From NCBI GenBank assembly GCA_020426325.1, contig JAGQQG010000007.1, positions 1-64,000 of the forward strand: a stretch of DNA of 64,000 nt, in the 5' to 3' direction. This document shows positions 47,485 to 56,870 of the stretch, piece after piece; position 1 is the first letter of the stretch; each line of letters begins with the position of its first letter. The stretch comes from Planctomycetaceae bacterium. GTDB taxonomy: Bacteria > Planctomycetota > Planctomycetia > Planctomycetales > Planctomycetaceae. The notes below the pieces were generated by a model. It saw only the letters and a list, made by a program, of their open reading frames with translations. It did not search any database and was not told the origin of the DNA. The position numbers and the translations under genes were made by a program.

Positions 47485-48141
47485 TCAGGCGGCCCGGCGC
47501 ATCTGTCGTCGGCTCGGTAGTTTCCAGTCTGTCTTGAATGTGACGTAGTTGATCAGCATCGAGCGACGTTCCTTCTGGATTTCCTTCTTTTCCAGCCCAT
47601 GCCAGGTGTTGTCACCGGGAGCGAACAGATAGCCGAGGTTGTTCCGATAGGGAACCGTCTTCACCAGTTGGCGGTTGTCATCATAGATGTCGGTTCCCAG
47701 GTTTTCAGACTCGTTGTACGGATTGGCATAGATCAGCATGGACATCAGTTTTTCCTTGATGTCCGTATGCGGTTTGAGCCAGAACCCCTTGCGGTCAGCG
47801 ATGACTTCCACACGCAAGTAGGCATCGTTCAGATCGCGACCGAGATTCGCTTCAAACCAGTCAAGAGTTTCGGGCGACATGAGTTCATTGATGAGATTCC
47901 TGATCGCAGGAAACTGAAGGATATTGTCGCGACCGATATAACATCGGAGTTTTCCATCGAGGCCGCCTCCCCCGTTGTCCGCGGCACGCGTGCCATCGTA
48001 TGCGCGCGGGACGTCAGGGATCGCAGTTTTCACCATCTCCGTCAAGGTATCATCATCGAGCGGGCTCTCGACCAACCAGTGCCGGTAGGGATAATCGCAT
48101 TGCTCGGTCGTGTTACGCAGCGCGTGTAACAGCGTGTTCAT
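47485..48141 (-). CDS. 2-oxoglutarate/Fe(II)-dependent oxygenase
   Basis: This 218-residue cytosolic protein starts at the ATG at 48141 (AAGGA 9 bases upstream). The iron-binding facial triad is visible: His125 and Asp127 in PHTDIKEK, and His181 in NTWHGLEKKE, with Arg192 or Arg193 placed to bind 2-oxoglutarate. This is the double-stranded beta-helix oxygenase pattern seen in prolyl-hydroxylase-like and sugar-modifying enzymes. Its start overlaps the end of the ELM1-like glycosyltransferase gene by 29 bases, so the two form an operon and may act on the same surface molecule. The substrate is unknown. Confidence 0.85.
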   Translation of the reverse strand: MNTLLHALRNTTEQCDYPYRHWLVESPLDDDTLTEMVKTAIPDVPRAYDGTRAADNGGGGLDGKLRCYIGRDNILQFPAIRNLINELMSPETLDWFEANLGRDLNDAYLRVEVIADRKGFWLKPHTDIKEKLMSMLIYANPYNESENLGTDIYDDNRQLVKTVPYRNNLGYLFAPGDNTWHGLEKKEIQKERRSMLINYVTFKTDWKLPSRRQMRRAA

Positions 48142-49126
48142 GGCAGCCGATCCTTTCCTGAATGAGGTGTGCCACTCGCGGGGTGTCATTGGGAATGCGG
48201 TAGGTCCAGTCTGTCAGTCGACCAGTGAACTCCCGTGTGATTCCCTTTTGCTGAAATGATTCGTGGAACCGTCGAAATCGAACCGCCCGGCTTCGCTCTG
48301 TCAGAGTTTCGACAAACACAGGTTTTCCCGTTGCGGCCGCTTCGGTAATCATCGACACCGAATCTCCCGTAACGATTACATGCGAAGCGAGGCTGAGCGC
48401 AGACAAGTAGGGATTCGTTCCCTCACGATTCCAGACGTAGTGCTTCTCTCCGAAGGTTCGTGCAAGCTCGGTACAAAGCTCCGCAGGAGTGCGGTTAGAA
48501 GGGAGAACCACCAGACGCATATGGTGAGTCTCCCCCAGGATGTTCAGTTTGTCGAAGAATCGTCGGACGTCCGATTTGCTGAAAGAATAGTAACCGTTAG
48601 GACCTCCAATCAGGACGGGCACGACAGTTTGTCCGGCGGGGGAGAGTTCCTTTGCAATCGAAGCTCGACGTGCCTCTTCCAACCGTGCAGAGGTAATGTG
48701 ATGGATGGCCCCCGTGGTCAGGAAAACATTTTTCCCCCGAAGGTAATCGTGCTCGGGCACAACCACGATGTCGAATAGACTGGGATCAACCTTGGGGTCC
48801 TGAATTTGGACTGTCAGTGTGCGTGATCCAAAGCGACGCTTGAGGGCGAGCGCAGGAATGACCCCATGCCGACCGCAGGAGAGAATCAGTTGCGGCGGTT
48901 CGTCGGTTGCGATCAAACTAGGATCCGACAACGAACCGGACGAGCGGGGAATCAGTGCCATCGGAACCCACCGCCACGGAAAGCCAAGTCGCGTTGACTT
49001 GCATTCGTACGGCAATCCGACCGCCTGAGCGAGACCCGTCATCTGGCTGATCATGCCGGCCATGCCCTTACTCAGGCACCAGCACGGCACGATCCCGGAT
49101 GGGTCGTTGATTTGGATGGGGTTCAT
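48113..49126 (-). CDS. ELM1/GtrOC1-like putative glycosyltransferase
   Basis: This 337-residue protein has the two-lobe GT-B-like layout of the ELM1 family: the N-terminal CLSKGMAGMISQMTGLAQAV, LILSCGRHGVIPALALKRRF, VQIQDPKVDPSLFDIVVVPE in the linker region, then LIGGPNGYYSFSKSDVRRFF and a nucleotide-sugar-binding-like C-lobe (HVIVTGDSVSMITEAAATGKPVF). Related bacterial proteins act in lipopolysaccharide core or surface-glycan assembly. It has no signal peptide. The overlapping downstream gene encodes a 2OG-Fe(II) oxygenase. The FkbM methyltransferase gene 4 kb away could belong to the same surface-glycan theme, which is inference. Confidence 0.85.
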   Translation of the reverse strand: MNPIQINDPSGIVPCWCLSKGMAGMISQMTGLAQAVGLPYECKSTRLGFPWRWVPMALIPRSSGSLSDPSLIATDEPPQLILSCGRHGVIPALALKRRFGSRTLTVQIQDPKVDPSLFDIVVVPEHDYLRGKNVFLTTGAIHHITSARLEEARRASIAKELSPAGQTVVPVLIGGPNGYYSFSKSDVRRFFDKLNILGETHHMRLVVLPSNRTPAELCTELARTFGEKHYVWNREGTNPYLSALSLASHVIVTGDSVSMITEAAATGKPVFVETLTERSRAVRFRRFHESFQQKGITREFTGRLTDWTYRIPNDTPRVAHLIQERIGCHEHAVTRAA

Positions 49127-49469
49127 GGCAGGGGAAGCTCAACGGCTTTCCAGAAAGCCTGAGAGGATGGGAGCGGATGTCTATCCCCAACTCGTATCAG
49201 CGTCAAGTCGATCTGAGCAGAGAATGCGATCGAACGATATTGAGCGGCAGATTCGGCGCTTGAGTGACTCCAAATCGCGTGATCCTGCGTATTCTTGCAG
49301 AACTCTATTCGGAACAGGCTGCAGAGCTGCTAGATCAACGGGATCAATACAGGATCATGGAGTGACCAGCAAACGGATGCGAAGTTCTGTTCAAAACTGG
49401 ACAGATCTCGCGGATAAGGGCGTTCCCTCGCGAGGAACTCATCACTCCAAGTGGCGATGGAGGCTTCTG
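49127..49469. other. Intergenic region with a possible split small ORF
   Basis: No intact gene is supported in this 343-base gap between divergent genes. A plus-strand fragment at 49224-49365 reads as protein-like only if one frame change is allowed near 49280: NDIERQIRRLSDSKSR joined to ILRILAELYSEQAAELLDQR, ending at a TGA at 49363-49365. It may be a decayed small gene or chance. Confidence 0.35.
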
Positions 49470-49979
49470 ATGGAGAGGATGCTGACTCAACTGATCAGCA
49501 GGACGATCGAGCCGGAAATGGTAATGAGTGCGTTCTCTGCCGCCTTCACGGGCTACTTCTGGCTGATCAAAGCTCGCAAGGAAAAGCCCGCACTGACCAT
49601 CGTCCAACTCCGGAACTTTCGCACGTCCCTGAGAAGTTCGCAGAACGGCTCGGGTGGGAAACGCCTGGGGCTCACCCAAGTGGAACCGTGCGGCATACTC
49701 GTCGCCAATAACAGCATTCGTCAGAACGCCATTATCGGCTTCGACTGTTACCTCAAATACCGAGGCGAGACGATCAAAGGGGATTGGGGCTACGTCAACG
49801 ACGACACACCGCCGTGGAACATCGGCCCCGAGTCGGCTATTTCGATGTCACTTGCCTGCTTCTTCGATGTGCCCGAAGATTGCGAGGTCCCTGAAGACAT
49901 GAACTTCCGCGTCGAGTTCAAAACGGCCAGCGGCAAACGTTTCCCACATTTGTTCTCGATCAAAGCCCCCGAGCTGTAA
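49470..49979 (+). CDS. Small protein of unknown function (169 aa)
   Basis: The ATG at 49470 has GGAGG at a spacing of 6, so it is preferred over the longer in-frame extension back to 49053, whose sequence is not protein-like. The 169-residue product has a short N-terminal hydrophobic stretch (MVMSAFSAAFTGYFWLI), a basic linker (KARKEKPALTIVQLRNFRTS), and a beta-rich C-terminal half with ACGILVANNS-like, GFDCYLKYRGETIKGDWGYV and MNFRVEFKTASGKRFPHLFS. The layout suggests a single-span membrane protein with a cytosolic or periplasmic beta-sandwich. I do not recognise the family. It faces the importer operon tail to tail. Confidence 0.65.
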   Translation: MERMLTQLISRTIEPEMVMSAFSAAFTGYFWLIKARKEKPALTIVQLRNFRTSLRSSQNGSGGKRLGLTQVEPCGILVANNSIRQNAIIGFDCYLKYRGETIKGDWGYVNDDTPPWNIGPESAISMSLACFFDVPEDCEVPEDMNFRVEFKTASGKRFPHLFSIKAPEL

Positions 49980-50038
49980 CATCCGAGGCCGAAGCATTCT
50001 CACAGGGCCCGTTGGTGAGATGTCACACCTATTCGTCG

Positions 50039-51652
50039 CTAACGCTCCGGGCTCTGACTCTGTCTTGCAGCCATTCTTTTCACGGCTTCATCGGCAATGA
50101 CGCCCAGCAGAATCACAAGGCCGATGATGGCGAACTCCAGTTGCGACGGGATGCCGATCAGGTTGATGGAGTTGTAGAGCACACGCATCACAGCGGCTCC
50201 GATGACGACGCCGAGGATTGTCCCTTCGCCGCCCCGCAGACTACACCCACCCAGGACCGCTGCCGCAATCGCATAGAGTTCGTAGAAGTTCCCGTGCGAT
50301 GCTGGCTGAATCGAGTTGGTGTCGAGTGCAAACAGGATGCCCCCCAAACCGGCTGCGAGTGAGCAGAGAACGTAGGCGAGCAGAATCATGCGGTCGGTGT
50401 TGATGCCGCTGAAACGGGCAGCCTCTTCATTGTTACCAAGGGCCAGGAGATAGCGACCGTAGATCGTCTGATTCAGAAACACTGATGCCACAAACGCCAG
50501 CACCATCAACAGGATCAAAGGAGCCGGCACAAGGGTCTCTCCGAGCGGCGTCTTTCCAAGCAACCAGAGAATCGCACAGCCACTTGTCAACAGCAACGGC
50601 GCAGTAGCTGCTGTCCCAGCGATGCGAACGGCTCGGCGTCCCAGCCATGCCAGAGACGCCATCAAGAGGCCAAGCGACGAGAACACCGTCATGATCCGCC
50701 ACGTGCGCGCCCATGCTGGGCCCAGCCAGAACTGATCATCCGGCCATCCGACGAGGGTTGTCGCTGCCCAAACAAGACCAGCGGCAGCGATCGCCAGCAG
50801 CACCGGGAACACGATCGGTCGGGGGCTGCGTAACGCCAACACGACCGTCAGCCAGACGGCACCAACCGGTACCAACCATCCGGCACGCGTCATCCACAAT
50901 CGGGGAAGCCCGACCGCATCCGGATGCACACGTGTTGTCCACGCAGGAAAGTCGAGCGGACCAAGTGAGACCAATGTGCCAGCCGACTCGATCTGATAGC
51001 CCATCGCAAACCGAGATCCACCGATCACGATCAACAGCAGGCCCAAGACTACTCCCACTGCAGGAAGTTGCCACCTTGCGGTCTTCGCCTCATCAGAACC
51101 GGCCAACCCGGAGCGTCCACGAATCAACCGCCAGCCGCACCAGAGTGTCACGCCAACGCCAGCCAGCAATGCGAGAAAGGCCACCGAGCATGGCTTGCCG
51201 ATCGCCAGCAATCGCAAAGAGTCATTGAAATCACTCCCGAAACCTTTCGTTTGATCGGATGTCAGCCAGCGGGCCAGTCCGCGATAGACCAGCAGGCCGC
51301 ACAGGGTCACGATGAACGGCTGTAGTCGCATCTTGGTGATGAGCAATCCATGCGTCAGCCCAATTAGGAGCGACAACAGCATCACGGCTGCGAGCGACTT
51401 GGGCACGGACCACCCTCGATCAACGAGCAGCATCGGCAGCAGGCAACCCACCAGGCCGATTACCGAGCCGATCGACAGATCGATCCCCCCCGTGATGATG
51501 ACCATCGCCACCCCCACGCCAATAATGCCGTACAAGGCACTGTGACGCACGATGTTCTGCATGTTGAACGGCTTGACGAACGCATCCGTCAACAGCGTCG
51601 TGCCGATACACACGAACACCAGCAGCAACAGGATGCCCAGAATCTTGTTCAT
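50039..51652 (-). CDS. Ribose-type sugar ABC transporter permease with large internal insertion
   Basis: This 537-residue inner-membrane protein is the channel of the importer encoded with the two genes upstream. Residues 1-150 and 377-537 match the RbsC/BPD_transp_2 family: VGVAMVIITGGIDLSIGSVI near residue 46, LQPFIVTLCGLLVYRGLARW, then YGRYLLALGNNEEAARFSGI, AAVLGGCSLRGGEGTILGVV and FAIIGLVILLGVIADE. Between them about 200-225 residues (about 152-376) are not part of the canonical permease and contain around five or six extra hydrophobic segments. Family members are normally 310-350 residues. The gene lies 104 bases downstream of the ATPase gene, with a REP-like hairpin pair in the gap. Confidence 0.88.
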   Translation of the reverse strand: MNKILGILLLLVFVCIGTTLLTDAFVKPFNMQNIVRHSALYGIIGVGVAMVIITGGIDLSIGSVIGLVGCLLPMLLVDRGWSVPKSLAAVMLLSLLIGLTHGLLITKMRLQPFIVTLCGLLVYRGLARWLTSDQTKGFGSDFNDSLRLLAIGKPCSVAFLALLAGVGVTLWCGWRLIRGRSGLAGSDEAKTARWQLPAVGVVLGLLLIVIGGSRFAMGYQIESAGTLVSLGPLDFPAWTTRVHPDAVGLPRLWMTRAGWLVPVGAVWLTVVLALRSPRPIVFPVLLAIAAAGLVWAATTLVGWPDDQFWLGPAWARTWRIMTVFSSLGLLMASLAWLGRRAVRIAGTAATAPLLLTSGCAILWLLGKTPLGETLVPAPLILLMVLAFVASVFLNQTIYGRYLLALGNNEEAARFSGINTDRMILLAYVLCSLAAGLGGILFALDTNSIQPASHGNFYELYAIAAAVLGGCSLRGGEGTILGVVIGAAVMRVLYNSINLIGIPSQLEFAIIGLVILLGVIADEAVKRMAARQSQSPER

Positions 51653-51671
51653 GTGAATTGTGGGTTGAGGC

Positions 51672-51756
51672 CTTTTGTAGCTGAACTCGCCAGAGTTCAG
51701 AGAATCTGCTTGTGGTTCCGAATCGCTGAATTCTGGCGAATCCAGCTACCACAAAG
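51672..51756. repeat. GTAG-type REP pair (BIME-like) within the sugar importer operon
   Basis: Two hairpins face each other. The first, preceded by GTAG, has the 8-base stem CTGAACTC / GAGTTCAG with loop GCCA (51681-51700). The second (51726-51745) is its inverse, CTGAATTC tggc GAATCCAG, followed by CTAC. The two together also form a 29-base imperfect inverted repeat with a 25-base centre. GTAG before a small palindrome is the hallmark of REP sequences mobilised by REP-associated tyrosine transposases. Confidence 0.65.
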
Positions 51757-53292
51757 CTATGCCGTGTGTGCACCTCCGGTGGCAAGCTGCATCACGGCTT
51801 CTTCACTCAGTTGATCGCGAGTCAATTCACCGGTCATCCGACCCTCGTGCATGACGAGCGTCCGGTCCGACATTCCCAGAATCTCCTCCATCTCACTCGA
51901 CACGAACAGAACGGCCACCCCCTGCGCTGCGAGTGTCTCCATCAGTGAGTAAATCTCCTGCTTGGCTCCAATGTCGATCCCTCGTGTTGGCTCATCAAGC
52001 AGCAACACACGGGGCGACATCGACAGCCACTTGCCGATGACGACCTTCTGTTGATTGCCACCAGAGAGAAATCGCACGGTCTGTTCTGCAGACGGCGTCT
52101 TGATCTTCAGTTGATCGATCATGAGTTTCGTGTCGGTTCGCTCGGCCACCGCATTGCGAAAGATGCCCAGCCGTCGATTGCGGCGCAAACTTGCGAGACT
52201 CACATTGGATCTCACCGGCATCTCAATCACCAGTCCCTCCCCCTTGCGATCCTCGGGGACAAGCGCCAGCCCTGCGTTGATCGCATCTCGACTGCTGTTG
52301 AGTGAGATGGGCCGACCAGCGACCTTGACCGTGCCACCGAGAATCGGGTCGACGCCGAACAGGGCTCGCAACATCTCCGTTCGTCCGGCTCCGACCAACC
52401 CGGCAACACCAACGATTTCGCCCGCTCGCACGCTGAACGACAACTCCCGCTCGGGATGAGCCGACGTGCGCAAGCCCTGCACCTCCAACAATCGTTCACC
52501 CGGCTCGTGGGATTGCCTCGCATAGAATTGCGAGATATCCCGGCCCACCATCATCTGGACCATGGCAGCGTGCGTGATTTCGTGACTGCTGAGATCCCCT
52601 GCGTTCTCGCCATCTCTCAGCACACAGACGCGATTCGCCAGTTCCTTCACCTCTCCCAATCGGTGTGAGATGTAGATGATGCTCACGCCTCGCTCACGCA
52701 GATCGCGGATGACCTCAAACAGTCGTTGTGATTCGCCACTCGACAGGCTGGAGGTCGGCTCGTCCATGATGATCACTCGCGCATCGACGGACAGAGCCTT
52801 TGCAATCTCGACAAGTTGCTGACGTCCGATGGAGAGCGAGCCGGCGAGCATGTCCGGTGACACGTCGAGTCCGACGAGTGACAACACCCGTTTTGATTCC
52901 TCACGGATTTTTTGTTTGTCAATCAGGCCGAATCGTCGCGGCTCGCGGCCAAGAAAGATGTTGGCTCCGACATCGAGGTTTCCGGAGAGATTGAGCTCCT
53001 GATGGATCAGTGCGATGCCGTGATCCAGGGCAGTGTGGACGGAGTCAATCACGACCGGTCGTCCGTCAATCCGCGTCTCTCCTGTGTCCGGCAATTGCAC
53101 ACCGGCGAGGATTTTCATCAGCGTGCTCTTACCCGCCCCGTTCTCGCCGATGACCGCGAGGACTTCACCCCTGTTGAGCGTCAGATCAACCTCGTGCAAC
53201 GCTCGCACACCGGGGAACGACTTGCAGATTCGATGAACCGACAGCAATGGTGTCTCAGCAGCATCCGTCATGAGCGAGTCTGCCTCACTCAC
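51757..53292 (-). CDS. Sugar ABC transporter ATP-binding protein, RbsA/MglA type
   Basis: This 511-residue protein has two ATPase domains in one chain, typical of simple-sugar importers. The first has Walker [10 protein letters not shown] (residues 49-57), signature [15 protein letters not shown] and Walker [12 protein letters not shown]. The second has the degenerate P-loop [11 protein letters not shown] without the Lys, signature [15 protein letters not shown] and [13 protein letters not shown]. That asymmetry is normal for the family. The GTG start at 53292 overlaps the TGA of the binding-protein gene by four bases, giving translational coupling; an ATG at 53271 is the alternative. The permease gene follows 104 bases downstream. 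Confidence 0.95.
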   Translation of the reverse strand: MSEADSLMTDAAETPLLSVHRICKSFPGVRALHEVDLTLNRGEVLAVIGENGAGKSTLMKILAGVQLPDTGETRIDGRPVVIDSVHTALDHGIALIHQELNLSGNLDVGANIFLGREPRRFGLIDKQKIREESKRVLSLVGLDVSPDMLAGSLSIGRQQLVEIAKALSVDARVIIMDEPTSSLSSGESQRLFEVIRDLRERGVSIIYISHRLGEVKELANRVCVLRDGENAGDLSSHEITHAAMVQMMVGRDISQFYARQSHEPGERLLEVQGLRTSAHPERELSFSVRAGEIVGVAGLVGAGRTEMLRALFGVDPILGGTVKVAGRPISLNSSRDAINAGLALVPEDRKGEGLVIEMPVRSNVSLASLRRNRRLGIFRNAVAERTDTKLMIDQLKIKTPSAEQTVRFLSGGNQQKVVIGKWLSMSPRVLLLDEPTRGIDIGAKQEIYSLMETLAAQGVAVLFVSSEMEEILGMSDRTLVMHEGRMTGELTRDQLSEEAVMQLATGGAHTA

Positions 53293-54446
53293 TGGTCCTG
53301 AGTTGCTGGAACATCAGCCGAGGCCTTCTCTCGATCAAGGACTTCCCGTACGAGTTCCCCACACATGCGGCCTGCGTCGTAATTGCTCATGCCCACGTAA
53401 CAGATGCGATTTGTAGTCGGAGCATCTGAGTCGTGCGTAATGAGGTTCGTCTGCTCCCCGCATGTGTTGAGGATGTCTGCCTCGTTCTCCGGATCGATGG
53501 GACTGACCGCGATCCCGTCAACCCCCAAGGTCAGCAACTCCTCCAACATACGACGCTGGTCAGCAACACCTTCAGGCGGCATGCGCACCTCAACGTTGAC
53601 ACCAAACTCCTTGCCCGCTGTACGGGCTCCCGCTTCCGCGATCACCCAGAAGGAAGCGATGCCATTCGTTACAAATGCCACCGTTGGACGATCACCGGAC
53701 GCCGTCTCACTCAGGCTCTCGGCTGCCCCTTGTTCTCCGGCATCAAGCAGCTCTTTGAGATGTGACCGGAATTCGACAACATTCTCTTGCGTGATCTTCT
53801 TTGCAGGAATGTCGAGGAAACCCCCTTCGGGGATAACGCTGTCATCGTCTCTTGCCAGACCGGCGAGAATCCGGACCGACTCGAATCCATAACGATACGG
53901 ATCCTGCACGACGGTTCCGTAACAATATCCATCTTCGATGGCCTGCAATGTCTCGTCGGCCTCATCAAACCCGACGACATTGACTTCTCCCAGCTTTCCG
54001 GCTCCCAGAAGCGCTTCCAAAATATTTGGAGGATTGTAAGCAAACAACCCAACCATACAGGCCAGATTGGGGTGTGCTGTCAGCGCGTCTTCTGCTTGCG
54101 ATTTGGCTTTCGAGAAGTCGAAGTTGTCCGTGCGGGTACCCAGAATGGAAACACCGTTTCCGCCGACAATTTGTCCCGGCTCATCGAAATTCTCCGGGTC
54201 GTACGCTCGCCCTACCAGCTCATCGATCAGACCTTGACGTCTTAGCCTGGCGTTATCCTGCTCGATCCTCCCCACAAAGAGCATGACCTCTTGCCGGTTT
54301 TCAGACTCGGGGGTCCAGGTACCGCCGTCTGATTTACTATTGGCTCCCTGTTGCGGCACTTCGCCCGGACAACCGGGAAGTGTGACGATCAGCAAAAGCC
54401 CGGCAAGGATGGCGAACGGTCCTTGCCATAGTTTGTCCGACAGCAT
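53289..54446 (-). CDS. Sugar-binding lipoprotein of ABC importer, apparently circularly permuted
   Basis: This 385-residue protein has a lipoprotein signal ([10 protein letters not shown], Cys26). It is the substrate-binding component for the ATPase and permease encoded downstream. The periplasmic-binding-protein (Peripla_BP_4) fold is recognisable, but in swapped order. Residues about 53-235 are the part that normally comes second ([20 protein letters not shown], then [19 protein letters not shown] and [19 protein letters not shown]). A linker of about 17 residues follows, and residues about 253-370 are the part that normally comes first ([32 protein letters not shown] and ITHDSDAP, ending [17 protein letters not shown]). 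The frame is continuous. The ligand is probably a sugar or polyol, by operon context only. Confidence 0.88.
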   Translation of the reverse strand: MLSDKLWQGPFAILAGLLLIVTLPGCPGEVPQQGANSKSDGGTWTPESENRQEVMLFVGRIEQDNARLRRQGLIDELVGRAYDPENFDEPGQIVGGNGVSILGTRTDNFDFSKAKSQAEDALTAHPNLACMVGLFAYNPPNILEALLGAGKLGEVNVVGFDEADETLQAIEDGYCYGTVVQDPYRYGFESVRILAGLARDDDSVIPEGGFLDIPAKKITQENVVEFRSHLKELLDAGEQGAAESLSETASGDRPTVAFVTNGIASFWVIAEAGARTAGKEFGVNVEVRMPPEGVADQRRMLEELLTLGVDGIAVSPIDPENEADILNTCGEQTNLITHDSDAPTTNRICYVGMSNYDAGRMCGELVREVLDREKASADVPATQDQ

Positions 54447-54589
54447 CAGGTGATCCTCTATGAGAGCAGAAAACTCGTGTGATCACGCCACGATACAACT
54501 GCAGGAAATGCAAGTCAACGAGCCTGAAACTGTCAGCGGTCACACGATCGGGGTCTTCGAGGTGGGATGAGCTCCCATCATGTTGGCCC

Positions 54590-56713
54590 TTATCGGCCAG
54601 AGAGCCTTTGAACCTCTTCGGCACTCAATGCTCGATCAAACACAGCGATCTCGTCCAGTCGACCTTCCCAGGTTGACTCATGATCGCCGCGTCCCCCGAA
54701 GAGCATATCGCTGATGCCCGATGACGACCGCGTGGGCGACGTGACTTCGATTTCCGGGTTTGCACCACCATCGAGGTAGATTCGGACTTCATTCCCCTTT
54801 CGTACAAGAGCCACGTGGTGCCAAGTCCAGCGATCAATCGTTGACTGGCCTGCAACCATCTCTCCATCGTGAAGATAGACAATTCGACCGCTGTGGCTTG
54901 TTCCGCCAACTCCCAGATGATCACCCTCTCGCGTGAGGCCGTGGTCCCGGCCGCGTGAGAACATCCAGCCGGCGATCTCGCGGGCATCGGTCGGCATCCC
55001 GTTCCAGCACCATAGCGAGACCGAATACTCGTCCCCCAGATCGGCGATCCGTGACGTCATCCGTCCGCCGGCGAAGTGAGCAGCGCGATTCGTCTCTCCA
55101 TCTCGGCAGAAGCTCTCAGAAAGCGGACCCTCCAGAAAATACACCACTCCCGGATCGTAAATGGCCTCGTGATCGTGACCAGAGGAATCGACTGCACGTG
55201 GGGCGGAGAACTCATCCATCCGCCAGTAGGCGATCGGCCGAGCATCGAGCACTGCCTGCGCGACGGTTCCTCGACTTTGTCGATAAGGACGTCGCTGCTG
55301 CTTAGCAATCTGTTCGAGCAGTTGCAGGTCCGCCTCGACAATCTTCGGCTCTGCATTGACTTCAAGGCCGGCAGACCGTGCGGCCCACGTGTTGTAGCCG
55401 CCGAGGAGGTGCTGTTCCGGCGGTGGGATATACCCGTCCCCCCCGTTGGCCAGTTCGATCACCATCGTCTTTGCCAACGGACTTTGCAGCTTGAGTTTCA
55501 GTCCGGTCAGTGCGTACGTCTCCGTCGGCGTGGTCGCGATTGCGATGTCACCGATCCGCAGTGCCTGTGCAACGATCTCCGTCGACTGCCGCTCGTGTAG
55601 GATGATCTGTTCTCGTGCATAGACTTCTGAGGTCTCCTTCGGCAGACGGTCACCCAACTCTGCGACGACTCCCTGAGCCCAATTCAGTCGCTGCTGGTCC
55701 GGCACACGATAGTTCATAGGTAACCGGGACTCGGCCATCGCGAGATCGACATCGGATCTGTACTCGACCGTTTCGTAGGCATTCAAGGCGATCTGCAGCA
55801 GCCCCTCCGAGAACTCATCGATCTTCTGAGCATCATTTCGCTCGTCAGCCGGGATCGTGTAGTCACGTCGCCAGATGTCCCCACTGCATCCGTGTGACAT
55901 CACCCCCACAAACGTCGGATGCCCATCACCAGTGTCTTTGTCGAAGTGTTGCTGCAGGCCTTCGCAGAACAGGCCAAAGTAATCTGCACTCAAAGCCTGA
56001 TCGCTGAAGTAGTGCATGGAGAAGTTTGCGAGGACCGCGATCGGCCTCCCTTCAAGCGACTGGAAGGCAATCAGTGACAGGTCCGGGTCTTCCGGTCCAG
56101 ACTCGCCTGTCACGTCATCCCAGTTGGCCCCCGCATGCATGTTGGCACGCACCGTCGGATTGCCGAACGGATCGATCGCAACCCGGTCGGGACGGCGAAT
56201 CCACCGCCGAAGCGCCGTGTACTCAGCCGCATTGGCGACGGCCCAACCCACCTTTGCCGGCTCCAGATTCGCCTCCGCTGCTGCGATTGCTTCTGCAATT
56301 TTCTCTCTCAGGAAGGGCACATACGCATCATCCTGTTCGGTTCCCAGACAGCTCATCGAGGAAGGGGCCGAATGCGTGTGGGTCGCAGAGATGAGCATTC
56401 GGTCCGGAGCAATCTCCGTTCGTGTGGCTGCGAGCGATTTGGCATCATCGAGCAACGGGCGAGGCATCATGCAGCTGTCGACGACCACGATCGCCAAACG
56501 TTCGTTGCCGTCGTCCAGCACAATCGCCCGCGCATGCAACCGGGTGTTGACGGTATCGACCGTGCGGCTGAGCATGCCCCCGTTGACCAGCACCGGCAAT
56601 TGAGTCGGTGTCACGTCAACAATCGCAGCTCCCGCTCTGAACTCAGACGACTCAGCGGTGGTCACGAGTAGGGGAGACAAGCAAAGCAGCCAACATCTCA
56701 ATTGCATCTTCAT
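54590..56713 (-). CDS. Neutral/alkaline ceramidase-like secreted protein with C-terminal LamG-like domain
   Basis: This 707-residue exported protein starts at the ATG at 56713 (AGGA 8 bases upstream), giving a signal peptide MKMQLRCWLLCLSPLLVTTA. The in-frame extension to 56992 runs antisense into the neighbouring gene and is rejected. The N-terminal 460 residues match the ceramidase-alk fold: GAAIVDVTPTQLPVLVNGG, LHARAIVLDDG, ATHTHSAPSS with the His-x-His zinc site, NFSMHYFSDQ and GCSGDIWRR. From about residue 495 a concanavalin/LamG-like domain follows (AYWRMDEFSAPRAVDSSGHD, DEYSVSLWCWNG, GRLDEIAVFDRALSAEEVQ). True ceramidase activity is not established for planctomycete members. Confidence 0.88.
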   Translation of the reverse strand: MKMQLRCWLLCLSPLLVTTAESSEFRAGAAIVDVTPTQLPVLVNGGMLSRTVDTVNTRLHARAIVLDDGNERLAIVVVDSCMMPRPLLDDAKSLAATRTEIAPDRMLISATHTHSAPSSMSCLGTEQDDAYVPFLREKIAEAIAAAEANLEPAKVGWAVANAAEYTALRRWIRRPDRVAIDPFGNPTVRANMHAGANWDDVTGESGPEDPDLSLIAFQSLEGRPIAVLANFSMHYFSDQALSADYFGLFCEGLQQHFDKDTGDGHPTFVGVMSHGCSGDIWRRDYTIPADERNDAQKIDEFSEGLLQIALNAYETVEYRSDVDLAMAESRLPMNYRVPDQQRLNWAQGVVAELGDRLPKETSEVYAREQIILHERQSTEIVAQALRIGDIAIATTPTETYALTGLKLKLQSPLAKTMVIELANGGDGYIPPPEQHLLGGYNTWAARSAGLEVNAEPKIVEADLQLLEQIAKQQRRPYRQSRGTVAQAVLDARPIAYWRMDEFSAPRAVDSSGHDHEAIYDPGVVYFLEGPLSESFCRDGETNRAAHFAGGRMTSRIADLGDEYSVSLWCWNGMPTDAREIAGWMFSRGRDHGLTREGDHLGVGGTSHSGRIVYLHDGEMVAGQSTIDRWTWHHVALVRKGNEVRIYLDGGANPEIEVTSPTRSSSGISDMLFGGRGDHESTWEGRLDEIAVFDRALSAEEVQRLSGR

Positions 56714-56870
56714 CGGCGGTTCCTGTCGCGGGTGCTTCGACGATTCGGCGGGTTTCTTGGAGACATCAGTGATCGTGCCCTGTTGCACGACACTCCCGGA
56801 ACTGACATCATACTTGTCTCGCCCTCCTCGCACACCCGCCAGTCCTCTCACCACTCGAAGGGAGCCCATC

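Noticed and set aside
48263..48778. 171-codon plus-strand frame
   Set aside because: Antisense to the ELM1-like gene, whose family motifs are clear on the minus strand.
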